Shown here: positions 8,586 through 17,690 of the stretch, piece after piece
Position numbering within the stretch: position 1 is the stretch's first letter
How the letters are laid out: every line of letters begins with the position of its first letter
DNA from: Planctomycetota bacterium
Lineage (GTDB): Bacteria; Planctomycetota; UBA1135; GCA-002686595
Reading direction: 5' to 3'
NCBI GenBank assembly: GCA_012959525.1
Contig: DUDB01000020.1
Span: 4,991-68,990 of the forward strand
Length of the DNA stretch: 64,000 nt
Notes under the pieces: generated by a model
Seen by the model: only the letters and a program-made list of their open reading frames with translations
Databases searched by the model: none
Told to the model about the DNA's origin: nothing
Made by a program: the position numbers and the translations under genes

Positions 8586-9980
8586 GTGAAGGGCGTCGTT
8601 GAACGGTTCGTGGGCAGTCGGTTTGTGCGGGATTCCGCCACGTTGCAGGCGGCCTCCATGATCAACAGCCTGGGGAGCCTGGCATGCGCCTTGGCCCTAG
8701 CTCACATTCTGGGCTCCCTTCAGCAGGGGGAGTTCTACCTGGCTATAGCGACCTACTCCTTCCTGTGGTTCTGTGTGAATCTGGGGCTCTACCCCCTCGC
8801 GACGAGTCAGTTGGCTGCAGCGTCGGCTCGGGGCAGCGACTACAAGGTGGCCTTTTGGATTGCCTATCTGATCAAGGCCCTGCTGTGGATGGGGGCCGCC
8901 TTTGCCCTCTTAGCCGTGGTAGTGCTGCCCTGGGTCGCTGAATACGCGTACAGGATCACTAGCGAGAGCTGGTCGGCAGCCTACGAGAAGCCGTTGATCA
9001 AGGCAGCGGCCTTGTTGTCCTTCACGCCGCTGATAGAGCTTCCACGCTCGGCTTGTTGCGCGGCGTTCCAGGGTACTCGTCGTATGGTCGCGCTGGCCAA
9101 GGTCGAAAATGGCCATGAGTGTGTACGGGTCTTCCTGGTGGTGGCCGGAGCGGTCGTTACCCAGGACGCGGTGGGGCCAGCCGTGGGCATGCTCGTGGCT
9201 TCCTGTGTGGGGTCGATCATTGCGGTGGACGCCTACGTGCGTGAGACGCGCACGGGCGAGAAGCCGCTGCCCAAAGTGCGTACGGTGTTGGGCCGCTTCA
9301 AGGAGGCGCCACTGTTCTTTGGCTTGCGCCTGGGGATCCGACTGGGCGTGACCCAGAATATGCATGCCCTGGGTGTGAACATCCTTCCCACCATGGTGTT
9401 GGGAGTCGTGGGGGACACCCGCTGGGTGGCCTACATGCGATTGGCGCAGCGCATCGTGGACGCTATCCGCACCCTCATGCAGGGCATCAATCGCACGGCC
9501 CTGCCCTACTTCAGTGAGCTCGTGGGACTGAGGGATCTGAGCGGGCTTCGGCGGGCCTATTGGCGGGCGACCCTGGGCAGCGGGGCGCTGGTCTCAACGG
9601 GTGTGGTGGCGCTTGGTTTTCTTGTCCCCTCCATCGTGCAGGCATTCCCATCGGACTACCGCGATCCGGTCTGGACGGTCTTCCTGATCCTGGCTCCGGG
9701 CGTGATGGTCGTGTCCTTCTCCGTGGCGAACGACACGTTCTACCTGGTGACGGACAACCTGAAGACGGCCATCCTCTTTGGAGCGATGCAGTTTGCCGTG
9801 CATCTCACACTCCTGATGCTCTTTGGGTACCTCTGGCCAACAGTGGGCCCGTCCATAGCCCTGACAGTGTTCTTCTTCTCCAGTGTAATCCACCCGACCT
9901 ACGCGTACTTCTGGTTCAGGCGCAAGGCCGGTGAGGTGGGGCCGGGGACGCACGCCCTGCCGATGGGGGACCCCTCGTGA
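8586..9980 (+). CDS. Polysaccharide-biosynthesis/MATE-like flippase (Wzx type)
   Basis: About 464 residues with 12 or so transmembrane helices, beginning with a short cytoplasmic amphipathic stretch (VGSRFVRDSATLQAASMI) as in Wzx/RfbX lipid-linked oligosaccharide flippases. GTG at 8586 is chosen because it lies two bases after the methyltransferase stop and leaves the conserved start of helix 1 intact; an earlier frame to 8508 only overlaps that gene. Such proteins flip undecaprenyl-linked sugars across the inner membrane. The 3' end overlaps the next gene by four bases (GTGA), indicating translational coupling. Confidence 0.75.
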   Translation: MKGVVERFVGSRFVRDSATLQAASMINSLGSLACALALAHILGSLQQGEFYLAIATYSFLWFCVNLGLYPLATSQLAAASARGSDYKVAFWIAYLIKALLWMGAAFALLAVVVLPWVAEYAYRITSESWSAAYEKPLIKAAALLSFTPLIELPRSACCAAFQGTRRMVALAKVENGHECVRVFLVVAGAVVTQDAVGPAVGMLVASCVGSIIAVDAYVRETRTGEKPLPKVRTVLGRFKEAPLFFGLRLGIRLGVTQNMHALGVNILPTMVLGVVGDTRWVAYMRLAQRIVDAIRTLMQGINRTALPYFSELVGLRDLSGLRRAYWRATLGSGALVSTGVVALGFLVPSIVQAFPSDYRDPVWTVFLILAPGVMVVSFSVANDTFYLVTDNLKTAILFGAMQFAVHLTLLMLFGYLWPTVGPSIALTVFFFSSVIHPTYAYFWFRRKAGEVGPGTHALPMGDPS

Positions 9981-10723
9981 GTGTCGCTCCCCAGGCTGGG
10001 TCGCCCCGCGCTCTGCTGCTCGATTTGGACGGAACCCTCTACCCCTTGGGGGCCGTCCGGCGTCGCATGGCCCTCGAGTTGATGGGCGCATGGGCAGCCA
10101 GCACCCTGCGGGGCGCGCCTCTCACAGGGCTCCAGACCATTCGCCGATTGAAGGCCTTCCGGGCGATGCGCGAGGACTTGCGCGCCCTTGGACGATCCGA
10201 GGAGCCCCTGCAGGCGTTGCAGTACAGTCACCCGGCCCGGGCCCTGGGCATGGGAGTGCAGGAGCTGGAGACGCTGGTCGTGGAGTGGATGCATGAGCGC
10301 CCCCTGAAGCACCTGCGGGCCTTGCACCTGCCGGACCTGAGGCCCTTCATGGAGGGCGCCCGGTCTGCGGGGGTAAGACTGGGCGTCTTCTCGGACTACG
10401 GCCCCGGTGCCAAGCTTGAAGCCCTAGGGGTGAGAGATCTGGTGGACCTCGAGTTGGCCGCCACGGATGCGGAGGTCAATGCATTCAAACCGCATCCCGC
10501 CGGGTTCACCCGGGCTTGCGAGATGTGGAGTCTCGGGCCGCAGGAGGTGCTCTTCGTGGGGGACCGGGATGAGTTGGACGGGGAGGGTGCCCGAGCGGCG
10601 GGTATGGGCCTTTGCATTCTGGCCCCAGGGGCTCCCGAGTCTTCCGCCTCGGCGCCGAACGGCCTGCCCAATTGGGTCTTACCGGACCTGTCCAGTCTCG
10701 CTCGTGCGCTCGGTTGGTCTTAA
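9977..10723 (+). CDS. HAD-superfamily hydrolase
   Basis: Motif I is LLLDLDGTLYPLG with the nucleophilic Asp and the +2 Asp; motif II is GVFSDYG; motif III Lys lies in AFKPHPAGF; motif IV is FVGDRDELDGEGARAAGM. The cap helices after motif I mark subclass I, as in phosphoglycolate phosphatase-like enzymes. It probably removes phosphate from a small metabolite; the substrate cannot be told from sequence. GTG start at 9977 overlaps the flippase stop by four bases. It is the last gene of the probable methyltransferase-flippase operon, since the next gene has its own promoter box. Confidence 0.85.
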   Translation: MSVAPQAGSPRALLLDLDGTLYPLGAVRRRMALELMGAWAASTLRGAPLTGLQTIRRLKAFRAMREDLRALGRSEEPLQALQYSHPARALGMGVQELETLVVEWMHERPLKHLRALHLPDLRPFMEGARSAGVRLGVFSDYGPGAKLEALGVRDLVDLELAATDAEVNAFKPHPAGFTRACEMWSLGPQEVLFVGDRDELDGEGARAAGMGLCILAPGAPESSASAPNGLPNWVLPDLSSLARALGWS

Positions 10724-10774
10724 GCGCCCTGGCGCATCCTTCTGTTCCGGGGGTCAGAGCCAGTGCAATTGCGC

Positions 10775-10780
10775 TATGCT
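10775..10780 (+). promoter_or_regulatory. -10 box TATGCT, near-leaderless promoter
   Basis: TATGCT ends 12 nt before the ATG at 10793 of the aminotransferase. Transcription starting about 7 nt after the box would leave a leader of only about five bases. No clear -35. Confidence 0.45.
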
Positions 10781-10792
10781 CGGTGCGCTCCG

Positions 10793-12097
10793 ATGGACCC
10801 AGCCTCACACTCAACCGCCGTGCAAGAATCTGACTCTCTGGGCGCTCTGCGCCAGGTGCCCTACATGGGCGTCATTCACGTGGTTGCAGAAGCCGTCAAG
10901 TTGGGCTTTAGCAATGGGCATCCTGACTGGTGCAACCTGGGCCAGGGACAACCGGAGGTCGGTGAGATGGCGGGTGCCCCGCCTCGGATTCTCAGCTGCG
11001 AACTGGACCCAAGCGATTGTGCCTACGGGCCGCTGGAAGGAACGGACGAGCTCCGTCAGGCTGTGGCGGACTACGCCAACCGCCTGTACCGCCAGGGGTG
11101 TTCCTCCCAATACGGTCCGGAGAACGTGGCTGTAGCAAGCGGGGGGCGCCTCGCGCTTACCCGCCTGATGGCGGCACTGGATACCGGGAACGTTGGTTAT
11201 CAACTTCCGGACTACACTGCCTATGAGGACATGCTGGCGACCCATGTGAGCCGCCTCAATCCGGTACCCATCTGGGGGCGCGAGGAGAATGGCTTCCTGG
11301 TGAGTCCGGCGCAGGTAGCTGCGGCCTCAGATGAACACGGAATAGACTCCTACCTCTTTTCCAACCCCACCAACCCGACCGGCCAGGTGCTCGCGGGCGA
11401 GGCCCTTGAGGAGCTGGTTCGATTGGCGCGCGAGCGGTCCATCACGCTTATCTCGGACGAGTTCTACAGCCACTTCATCTATGCGCCCACCGGGAGCGGC
11501 GAGGCGCATGCACCCGGGGCCGGTCCTGTTAGTGCCGCTTGCTACGTAGAGAACGTAGAGAAGGACCCTGTGCTGATCTTCGACGGGTTGACCAAGAACC
11601 ACCGCTATCCAGGCTGGCGAGTGGGTTGGACCCTGGGGCCGGCCGTGATGATTGAGGCCATGGCTCGCACGGGCAGCGCCATTGATGGTGGACCGTCGCG
11701 GGTGGCCCAACGCGCGGCCCTGGAGGCTCTGGAGCCCAGTCGAGCCGACCAGGAGACGCACGCCTTGCGGGAGGTGTTCTGCGCCAAGCGCAACCTGATG
11801 GTGAAGCGATTAAAGGCGATGGGCGTGCGGTTTGCTGCCGAACCTACGGGGACCTTCTACTGCTGGGGGGACCTGTCCGCGTTGCCAGCTCCTTTCAACG
11901 ACGGGGCGCGGTTCTTCGAGCGTGCTCTACAGCACAAAGTGATGACTGTGCCGGGGGAGTACTTCGATGTGGATCCCCGAAAAGAGCGTCCGGGTGATTC
12001 GCCCTACAAACAGTGGATGCGGTTCTCCTTTGGCCCTCCCATGGACAACATGGTGCTGGGGCTCGATCGGTTGCAGGCGATGTTGGAGCAGGGTTAA
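10793..12097 (+). CDS. Class I/II (fold-type I) PLP-dependent aminotransferase
   Basis: Starts at ATG 10793 (MDPASHS); the longer frame from 10763 would overlap the -10 box. Landmarks of the aspartate-aminotransferase fold: CNLGQGQPEV near the N-terminus, YGPLEGTDELRQAVADY, the PNPTNPTG-like motif as SNPTNPTGQ, ISDEFYS with the PLP-binding Asp/Tyr, and the Schiff-base lysine in GLTKNHRYPGWRVGW. The C-terminal KQWMRFSFG carries the substrate-carboxylate Arg. It transfers amino groups from an amino acid to a 2-oxo acid in the cytoplasm; substrate unknown. The palindrome CAGGG-TTAAA-CCCTG at 12089-12103 spans its stop codon. Confidence 0.9.
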   Translation: MDPASHSTAVQESDSLGALRQVPYMGVIHVVAEAVKLGFSNGHPDWCNLGQGQPEVGEMAGAPPRILSCELDPSDCAYGPLEGTDELRQAVADYANRLYRQGCSSQYGPENVAVASGGRLALTRLMAALDTGNVGYQLPDYTAYEDMLATHVSRLNPVPIWGREENGFLVSPAQVAAASDEHGIDSYLFSNPTNPTGQVLAGEALEELVRLARERSITLISDEFYSHFIYAPTGSGEAHAPGAGPVSAACYVENVEKDPVLIFDGLTKNHRYPGWRVGWTLGPAVMIEAMARTGSAIDGGPSRVAQRAALEALEPSRADQETHALREVFCAKRNLMVKRLKAMGVRFAAEPTGTFYCWGDLSALPAPFNDGARFFERALQHKVMTVPGEYFDVDPRKERPGDSPYKQWMRFSFGPPMDNMVLGLDRLQAMLEQG

Positions 12098-12134
12098 ACC
12101 CTGAGCGCCCTGTTCCGCAATCTTGCCGTTCTCC

Positions 12135-12140
12135 TAATCT
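12135..12140 (+). promoter_or_regulatory. -10 box TAATCT, leaderless promoter
   Basis: TAATCT followed by exactly six bases and then the ATG at 12147 of the M64-type peptidase. Expected transcription start falls on or next to the ATG. Confidence 0.6.
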
Positions 12141-12146
12141 AGGCAC

Positions 12147-13601
12147 ATGGGTCGAACACGATTGTCTTCACCGGTGTGGCGCGGGGCTGCGGTTCTGCCC
12201 CTGGTGTTGTTGTGGTGCGCCAATGTGGCCATTTCTCTTCCCGCGCAGGAGGATCCAGAGGAGCCCGCCCAGGAGTTGTTTGCTGCAGCCCTGAAGTTCT
12301 ATGACAAGGGGAAGTACGCGGAGGCGCGGCGCGCCTTCGCCAAGGTCGTCGAGCGTTTCCCTGATAGTTCAGCTGCATCCGCTGCGAAGCGCCGCACGCG
12401 TCCGAGCGGTTTCCTGGGCTGGACCGATATATTGCGCTCAGGTGACTCCGCGAACCGGGTGGATGTGGTGATCATGGGCGAGGGGTACACCCTCGACAAG
12501 CAGCGTGCATTCGACAAGCTCGCTGCCAACGTCCCCAAGTTCATCCTGCGCCAGAAGACCCTCGCCGAGTATGAGGCGTACTTTAATTTCATTCGCGCCA
12601 ATGTCGTGAGTGCAGAGGACGGGGTAGATGGTTTTGGTCGAGAGTACGACACGGCTTTGGGAGGAAAGACTCTCTCGACCTACGCCGGTCACGTGGGGAT
12701 CGAGAACGGATTGGTGCGCGAGGTGCTCACTGACGTGCCGGGGAATGATGGCCAGGCCATCGTGTTTGTGCGACTGGGCGTGCTGGGCACAGGTGGTGGG
12801 GGTGTTGCGACTATTGGCGGCCAGAGCGTGAAGACGGTGGTGCACGAGTTCGGGCACTCCTTCTTCGGATTGGGGGACGAGTACACCTCCGAGACCCACA
12901 AGCGGGGCAAGGTGCGCAATGCCGTCAACGTATCCAACACTCCTGACGAGTCTGAAGTGTCTTGGGCGCACTGGATCGAGGCTGAGGTTCCCGGCATCGG
13001 CGTCTACGAGGGGGCAGCCGGGCAGGCGCGGGACGCTTGGAAGCCCACTCCTGGCGGCTGTGTCATGGACACGGGGGAGTTCTTCTGCTTCCCGTGCCGG
13101 GAAGAGGCCATCTTGGACATCTACCGCTTGGTGGACCCGATTGAAACATGCGAACCGGAGGCCCACCCGCGCGGAGCTACAACTGCACTCGAGCTAGCCG
13201 GGGACGCCTTGGTCTTCCGGGTGCAGGTCATGGAGCCCTCGACCCATGCTCTGGAGGTCGAGTGGCACCTGGTGCCTGAGGCCCTCGCACCCCAGGGTCC
13301 TGTTGCCAGCGGACGCAGCGGACGCAGCGGGCGGTTTGGGCGCTCGCGCGGAACGCGCGCGGCGAGGGGGCATCTGGCGGAACTGCAGGGCGAGCCACTT
13401 CTCGAGGGGGCCAATCCCAAGCGCGGGGGGTGGCACACCTTCACGCTGAAAGGGCGGGATCTGGCTCCCGGTCGCTACAGGCTGATCTGCCGTGCCCGGG
13501 ATACCACTCGGGTGCGGGGTGACCGCTGGCCCTGGGTGCTGAAGGACACAGACGGAGTCTTGGAGTCGGAGCGCGCGTGGTGGGTGGATGTAGCTCCGTA
13601 G
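12147..13601 (+). CDS. Secreted zinc metallopeptidase, M64 (IgA peptidase)-like
   Basis: 484 residues. A signal peptide (residues 1-33, ending near SLPAQ) is followed by a TPR-like helical pair (EPAQELFAAALKFYDKG, 38-74), then the catalytic domain 90-330. The zinc site is HEFGH at 233-237 with GLGDEY just after, the HExxH-plus-acid pattern of M64 peptidases, and the DVVIMGEGYT entry strand is typical of that family. The C-terminal part is beta-rich with an Arg/Gly/Ser low-complexity linker near 390-410, coded by a GC-rich repeat. It likely cleaves proteins outside the inner membrane. The ATG lies six bases after a -10 box, so its mRNA is probably leaderless. Confidence 0.85.
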   Translation: MGRTRLSSPVWRGAAVLPLVLLWCANVAISLPAQEDPEEPAQELFAAALKFYDKGKYAEARRAFAKVVERFPDSSAASAAKRRTRPSGFLGWTDILRSGDSANRVDVVIMGEGYTLDKQRAFDKLAANVPKFILRQKTLAEYEAYFNFIRANVVSAEDGVDGFGREYDTALGGKTLSTYAGHVGIENGLVREVLTDVPGNDGQAIVFVRLGVLGTGGGGVATIGGQSVKTVVHEFGHSFFGLGDEYTSETHKRGKVRNAVNVSNTPDESEVSWAHWIEAEVPGIGVYEGAAGQARDAWKPTPGGCVMDTGEFFCFPCREEAILDIYRLVDPIETCEPEAHPRGATTALELAGDALVFRVQVMEPSTHALEVEWHLVPEALAPQGPVASGRSGRSGRFGRSRGTRAARGHLAELQGEPLLEGANPKRGGWHTFTLKGRDLAPGRYRLICRARDTTRVRGDRWPWVLKDTDGVLESERAWWVDVAP

Positions 13602-13617
13602 ACCGCCCTCGAGTGCG

Positions 13618-15633
13618 CTAGCGCTCGGCGAGGAGCAGGTAGTGATCCACCTCTCCCTTGCGGCTACCGGGGGTGAACCAGACAACCCCGGACAATTCGT
13701 CCGCTTGCGAGCCGATGAACTGCAGTACCCGCTCGCGAGCCAGTGGGTCGCTGGGTTCTCCGAGCTCCACCGCCCGTCGGGCATGGGCAACCCACTCGAT
13801 CGAGTCTTCGCTCGTGTCCCCGGGGTGGCCGGCAATCCGAACTCCCACACTTCCGAGCTCCTTCGCCATCCGGGTGACCAGGGGGGAGGCTGAGTCGACT
13901 CCGGCGCCAAGTAGGAAGAGCAGCGGCTTGTCGGTACCGGCTTCAAGGACCGGGCGCAGGTTCTTGCGCTTCAACCAGGTTTTGGAGGACCAGCTGTCCT
14001 CCGAGGCGACCGACGCCGGGCGTGCCTGCGGTGAGCCGGGGCCGGAATGCGGTGGCTCGAGATTCTCGTTTGCAACCGTAGGGCTGGCAGACCTGAATGG
14101 GGGCCCCGAACCGACCACCACCTCGAGGCCGATCAGGGTGCTGAGGAGTGCCACGAGCGCAGCGGCAAGCCCCATAGCCATGACCTTGAAGCCTCTGCGG
14201 CTCCCTTTCTTCCTCGCCGCGAACGCAGCGACTCGGGGGCCGGCGTACGTCGGAGGAGGGGGAGCAACCGATGAGCTCGGCTGCGGCGGGGAGCCCAACC
14301 ACTGGACCTCGCTCAGGGGCGTTTCGCCATCGCCCATGGAGGGCAGGGCGGCCGGCTTGACGGAATAGGGGTCCGTAGCGGCTAGCAGGACATCGAGATC
14401 TGCGGCCATCTGCTGCGCGCTCTCATAGCGGCGATTCACGTCCGCCATGGCCCGGCGGACAATCCAGGCCAGGCCTTCCGGGCAACGCCTGCTGATGGGG
14501 GACAGGCTGCCCTGGGCGGGAAACCCACCCTCAATCATGGAGTAGAGCACCGCGCCCGCGCTGTACAAGTCGAACTTAGCGCCATTCACCTCATGCACTC
14601 GCGCGCCTTTCATGGCCATGCGAACGAGTTCGGGATCCCTGTAGTACTCAGTTCCGTGGGTGGTGAGGGTCATCGCCGAGGCCAACGGCGTCACCAGTCC
14701 CAGGTCCACCAGATGCACCCGGTCGGACGAGACGATCAGGTTCGAGGGCTTGATGTCCTTGTGCCACAGGCCTCCGGAGTGGAATTCGTGCAGGGTGGCG
14801 AGCATATCCCGCGCGTACCCCATGACGCGTGCCATCGCCTGATGATCGAGCCCTTCCTCACCGCAGCGTGCATGCATGCCGTGCATAACCACGTCCAGGT
14901 TTTCGCCGGGAACGAAGGGCATGGCGTACCAAAAGGAGGTGTCCTCGAGGTGGTGGTCGAGGACCCGGCCGAGTCGGCGGGCAGCTTCTAGGGCTTTGGA
15001 CTCGCGCACGATCTGGGGCACGGTGGAGCCCTGCTCCAGCGTGAAGGACTTGATCACGACCTGTCCGGGGTTGGCCAACCCAGCAGCTGCCCAACGCCGG
15101 GTGGTGTCCTCTTTGGGGACGGCGAGGTACAGCTTCGCGCCGCTGCCGCCGGCAGGAATGGTTCCTACTATGCGGTAGCCTGGAAACTCCTCGTGCCGGT
15201 GGGCCGGGTTGGATGAGGAGAGTGGGTTGCGAATCAACTCGGGCACCCGCCTCTCGAGGTCCTGCGCGAAGCTCTCCAGCCCTAATATGCGTAGGGGGTG
15301 TCCGACGAGGAACCGGTATAGGCTGCCCCCGCCAGAGACCAGTTCCCCCTTCAGGGCCCGACCGTAGCCCTGCATCGTGGGGATGCGGCCGATGAGGCCG
15401 TTGCTCAGGGCCAGGACGCCCGTGACCGTTGCCGTGACTACGGCGCCGGCCAAGTGCAGGACCTCCCGTATCTCGCGTCCGATGAATCCTGTTGCGCCTC
15501 CCAACAGGCGGAAGACGCCGCTGATCACGGCAACCACCACGCGCACCGCAATCACAATCAGCAAGATGGGCAGCGCAAAGGCAACCAGCACCTTGAGCAT
15601 CACTCCGAAGACTCCAATGCTGAAGGCGATCAT
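13618..15633 (-). CDS. Membrane-anchored Ser/Thr protein kinase with altered DFG
   Basis: 671 residues. One or two hydrophobic helices at 10-45 and one at 60-80 anchor the N-terminus. The kinase domain spans about 150-440: glycine loop GTIPAGGSGAKLY (157-169), VVIK with K195, catalytic loop HKDIKPSNL (291-299, HKD instead of HRD), and D310-L-G in place of DFG; the APE region reads RDPELV. A second transmembrane helix near 480-500 precedes a C-terminal domain of about 170 residues of unknown type. HKD and DLG occur in active bacterial kinases, so activity is plausible. The gene follows a sigma factor gene by 29 bases, a pairing frequent in Planctomycetota, and may phosphorylate the sigma factor or a partner; that is inference. 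Confidence 0.88.
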   Translation of the reverse strand: MIAFSIGVFGVMLKVLVAFALPILLIVIAVRVVVAVISGVFRLLGGATGFIGREIREVLHLAGAVVTATVTGVLALSNGLIGRIPTMQGYGRALKGELVSGGGSLYRFLVGHPLRILGLESFAQDLERRVPELIRNPLSSSNPAHRHEEFPGYRIVGTIPAGGSGAKLYLAVPKEDTTRRWAAAGLANPGQVVIKSFTLEQGSTVPQIVRESKALEAARRLGRVLDHHLEDTSFWYAMPFVPGENLDVVMHGMHARCGEEGLDHQAMARVMGYARDMLATLHEFHSGGLWHKDIKPSNLIVSSDRVHLVDLGLVTPLASAMTLTTHGTEYYRDPELVRMAMKGARVHEVNGAKFDLYSAGAVLYSMIEGGFPAQGSLSPISRRCPEGLAWIVRRAMADVNRRYESAQQMAADLDVLLAATDPYSVKPAALPSMGDGETPLSEVQWLGSPPQPSSSVAPPPPTYAGPRVAAFAARKKGSRRGFKVMAMGLAAALVALLSTLIGLEVVVGSGPPFRSASPTVANENLEPPHSGPGSPQARPASVASEDSWSSKTWLKRKNLRPVLEAGTDKPLLFLLGAGVDSASPLVTRMAKELGSVGVRIAGHPGDTSEDSIEWVAHARRAVELGEPSDPLARERVLQFIGSQADELSGVVWFTPGSRKGEVDHYLLLAER

Positions 15634-15662
15634 GGTGGTGTGGGTTGTGGGGGACGTGAGGC

Positions 15663-16487
15663 CTAGGGGGCCTCATGGGGGGCTTGAGCGCTGGGATCGG
15701 GACTTCCACGGCGCAGGGCGATGCGATGGTAGATCTCGGCCAGCGAGTCTTCGAAGGTGCGGTCCTCCTTCTGATTGGGATTGTCTCCCAGCCCATTTCG
15801 TTCCAACTCTTCAATCTCCTCTTCCGTGAAGCTGAATCGCGCAACGGTCTGCCGCAGATGCTCCTTGAGAATCTCGCGGACGCTCGCCAGCCTGCGGCTG
15901 ACCGTCGGCTGGGATATTCCGAGGCTGTCTGCAACCTCCTTGCCGGTGCGGCTTTCCAGAACCCGTCTGCGGAAGATCTCAAAATCCTCGAAGGGTACCG
16001 CGCGCTCAACCTCCCTAAGAGCCGCCTCGACCTTGGCGTCAAAGATCTCCTGCTCATAGACGGCGCTGGGGGCCGGGCCCTGGCTGGGTTGGCCCTGGGC
16101 CGCCTCTAGGGACTGAGCGCGGCGCCCTTCACCCCGCTTCTGGGCGGATCGGCGGTCCAGTTCATCACCTAGTGTGTAGCGGGCTATGGCCAGGAGCCAA
16201 GTCGAAAAACGAGCACCCCGGTTGGGATCGTGGCGATCGATGGCACCTGCAAGGGCCGCCATGGTCTCCTGGGACAGGTCCTGCACCGTTTCGTGTCCGA
16301 TGCGGCCGCGGCCCCAGCGGGCCAGTTGGGCACCCAAAATCGGGCCGAACGCCTCCCAGAGTTCAAACCAGGCGTCGTTGTCGCGAGCTCTGAGCCTGGA
16401 GATGAACTGAGTCGTGATGTCGCGCAAGGGTGTTTCCCGGGGTGCTTGTGGTCTGGAAGGGGCTCTACGCCAGAGGCCAGTTCGCAT
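15663..16487 (-). CDS. RNA polymerase sigma factor, ECF-like, with C-terminal extension
   Basis: Residues 20-105 form sigma region 2 (FISRLRARDNDAWFELW, then DLSQETMAALAGAI, and FSTWLLAIARYTLGDELDRR). Region 4 is a clear helix-turn-helix: GKEVADSLGISQPTVSRRL. About 60 acidic residues follow region 4 (SFTEEEIEELERN), longer than a minimal ECF factor and perhaps a control element. I start at ATG 16487 (MRTGLW); the frame continues far upstream to 17015 but that part is antisense to the coiled-coil gene. The kinase gene 29 bases downstream is almost certainly co-transcribed. Confidence 0.85.
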   Translation of the reverse strand: MRTGLWRRAPSRPQAPRETPLRDITTQFISRLRARDNDAWFELWEAFGPILGAQLARWGRGRIGHETVQDLSQETMAALAGAIDRHDPNRGARFSTWLLAIARYTLGDELDRRSAQKRGEGRRAQSLEAAQGQPSQGPAPSAVYEQEIFDAKVEAALREVERAVPFEDFEIFRRRVLESRTGKEVADSLGISQPTVSRRLASVREILKEHLRQTVARFSFTEEEIEELERNGLGDNPNQKEDRTFEDSLAEIYHRIALRRGSPDPSAQAPHEAP

Positions 16488-16652
16488 TCTCGCCGATTGG
16501 GGGGTATTCGCAATGGGGCCGTGCTCTGAAATGCCTTCAGGGCGATTCCCATCAAGTGGGTGTACCCAGGCTTGGTTCCGGTCAGAGCACACAAGGTGGG
16601 CTCGGGGGCTTGTGCCTATGAGGGTGCAACGATTCTCACTGAAGGAGTACAG

Positions 16653-17612
16653 ATGTTTTCCCTCTGCAAAAAGTTTTTCCTGACGGGCCTCTTCGCCACT
16701 CTCGGACTGGGAGTTGTGGGGATTGGCCTTGCGGTGGTGGGTGGTCCCGAGCGTAGCAAGGCCGTCCTTCAAGGCGTCCACACGCGAGTGACCGACATTA
16801 TCGATGAGCACATTGATGATCCCATTGCGCTTCGCAATCAACTGCGCGAGCTGGAGCGCACCTACCCGAAGCGCATCAGCGCAGTGCGCTCGGATCTGGT
16901 CGAGCTCCAGAGCCAGGCCCGGCAATTGCAACGTGAGAAGGCGATCTCCAATCGCGTGGTCACGTTGGCCGAAGAAGACCTGACGGAGCTCATTCCCCGC
17001 CTGGAAGAGGCTCACGCGGTTGCCCTCTCACAGGGCGGAAGCGAACGTGTGGGGTTCCAACTGGTGAGCCTACGTCTCTCGGATGGCGACTACAGCCTCG
17101 ATCGAGCTGACGCCAAGGTGCGCCAAATCAAGAATACGCGCAGCGCCCACGCTTCCCGAGCCCACGATGCTGGGCGCAGTTTGGCCTACCTTGGCCAGCA
17201 GATGGGGCGTTTCACGGAGGTGCTGAACCAGTTGGAATCGGAGCAGGTGCAGTTCCAGGCTCAGCTGTTCGCTCTGAACCGGCAGGTGGACTCCATCCAG
17301 CGCAATGAGCGCTTGATTGAGATGCTCGCCGAGCGCAAGCGCACGCTCGATGAGTGCTCCAACTACGACGTGGTCAGCCTGGATCAGGTCACCGGAAAGC
17401 TGGAGCAGATCCTGACCATGCAGGAAGCCGAACTGGACGTTCTCTCCAGTCAGTCCGAGCACGTGGACTATGTGGATCGCGCTCGAGACGAGCTGCGCGC
17501 TGAGAGCACTGTGGACGGGGCTGGATATGCCGAGATTCCCAGCCTTCCACTTCCCGGTGTGGTGCAGGCTTCCTCCGCCGCGCTGGAAGTGGCCCCCGTC
17601 GCCCAGCGTTGA
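16653..17612 (+). CDS. Membrane-anchored coiled-coil protein
   Basis: ATG 16653 is set by a strong ribosome binding site, GAAGGAG at 16641-16647. The protein of 319 residues opens with a basic stretch and one hydrophobic helix (FFLTGLFATLGLGVVGIGLAVV), which may be a signal anchor. The rest is mostly helical with heptads at about 70-135 and 195-290 (SEQVQFQAQLFALNRQVDS). It ends in a Pro/Ala-rich tail. The overall look recalls planctomycete coiled-coil envelope proteins and, loosely, PspA-type proteins, but I see no specific family. It diverges from the sigma factor gene and is followed by a strong hairpin at 17639-17669. Confidence 0.75.
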   Translation: MFSLCKKFFLTGLFATLGLGVVGIGLAVVGGPERSKAVLQGVHTRVTDIIDEHIDDPIALRNQLRELERTYPKRISAVRSDLVELQSQARQLQREKAISNRVVTLAEEDLTELIPRLEEAHAVALSQGGSERVGFQLVSLRLSDGDYSLDRADAKVRQIKNTRSAHASRAHDAGRSLAYLGQQMGRFTEVLNQLESEQVQFQAQLFALNRQVDSIQRNERLIEMLAERKRTLDECSNYDVVSLDQVTGKLEQILTMQEAELDVLSSQSEHVDYVDRARDELRAESTVDGAGYAEIPSLPLPGVVQASSAALEVAPVAQR

Positions 17613-17638
17613 CCCGCGACCTCTTCGGGAATCGAATG

Positions 17639-17669
17639 GCCCGCCCGGCTCTCCTGGAGTCGGGCGGGC
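17639..17669 (+). terminator. Strong hairpin, probable bidirectional terminator
   Basis: A perfect 9-bp GC stem, GCCCGCCCG (17639-17647) with CGGGCGGGC (17661-17669), and a 13-base loop. It sits between the convergent 3' ends of the coiled-coil gene and the alkyltransferase-like gene. The T-run is poor on both strands, so termination may need a factor. Confidence 0.6.
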
Positions 17670-17690
17670 TTGCCGTTGAGGGGGCGGCCG

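Noticed and set aside
16488-17015. N-terminal extension of the sigma factor frame
   Set aside because: Antisense to the coiled-coil gene; sigma region 2 begins after ATG 16487.
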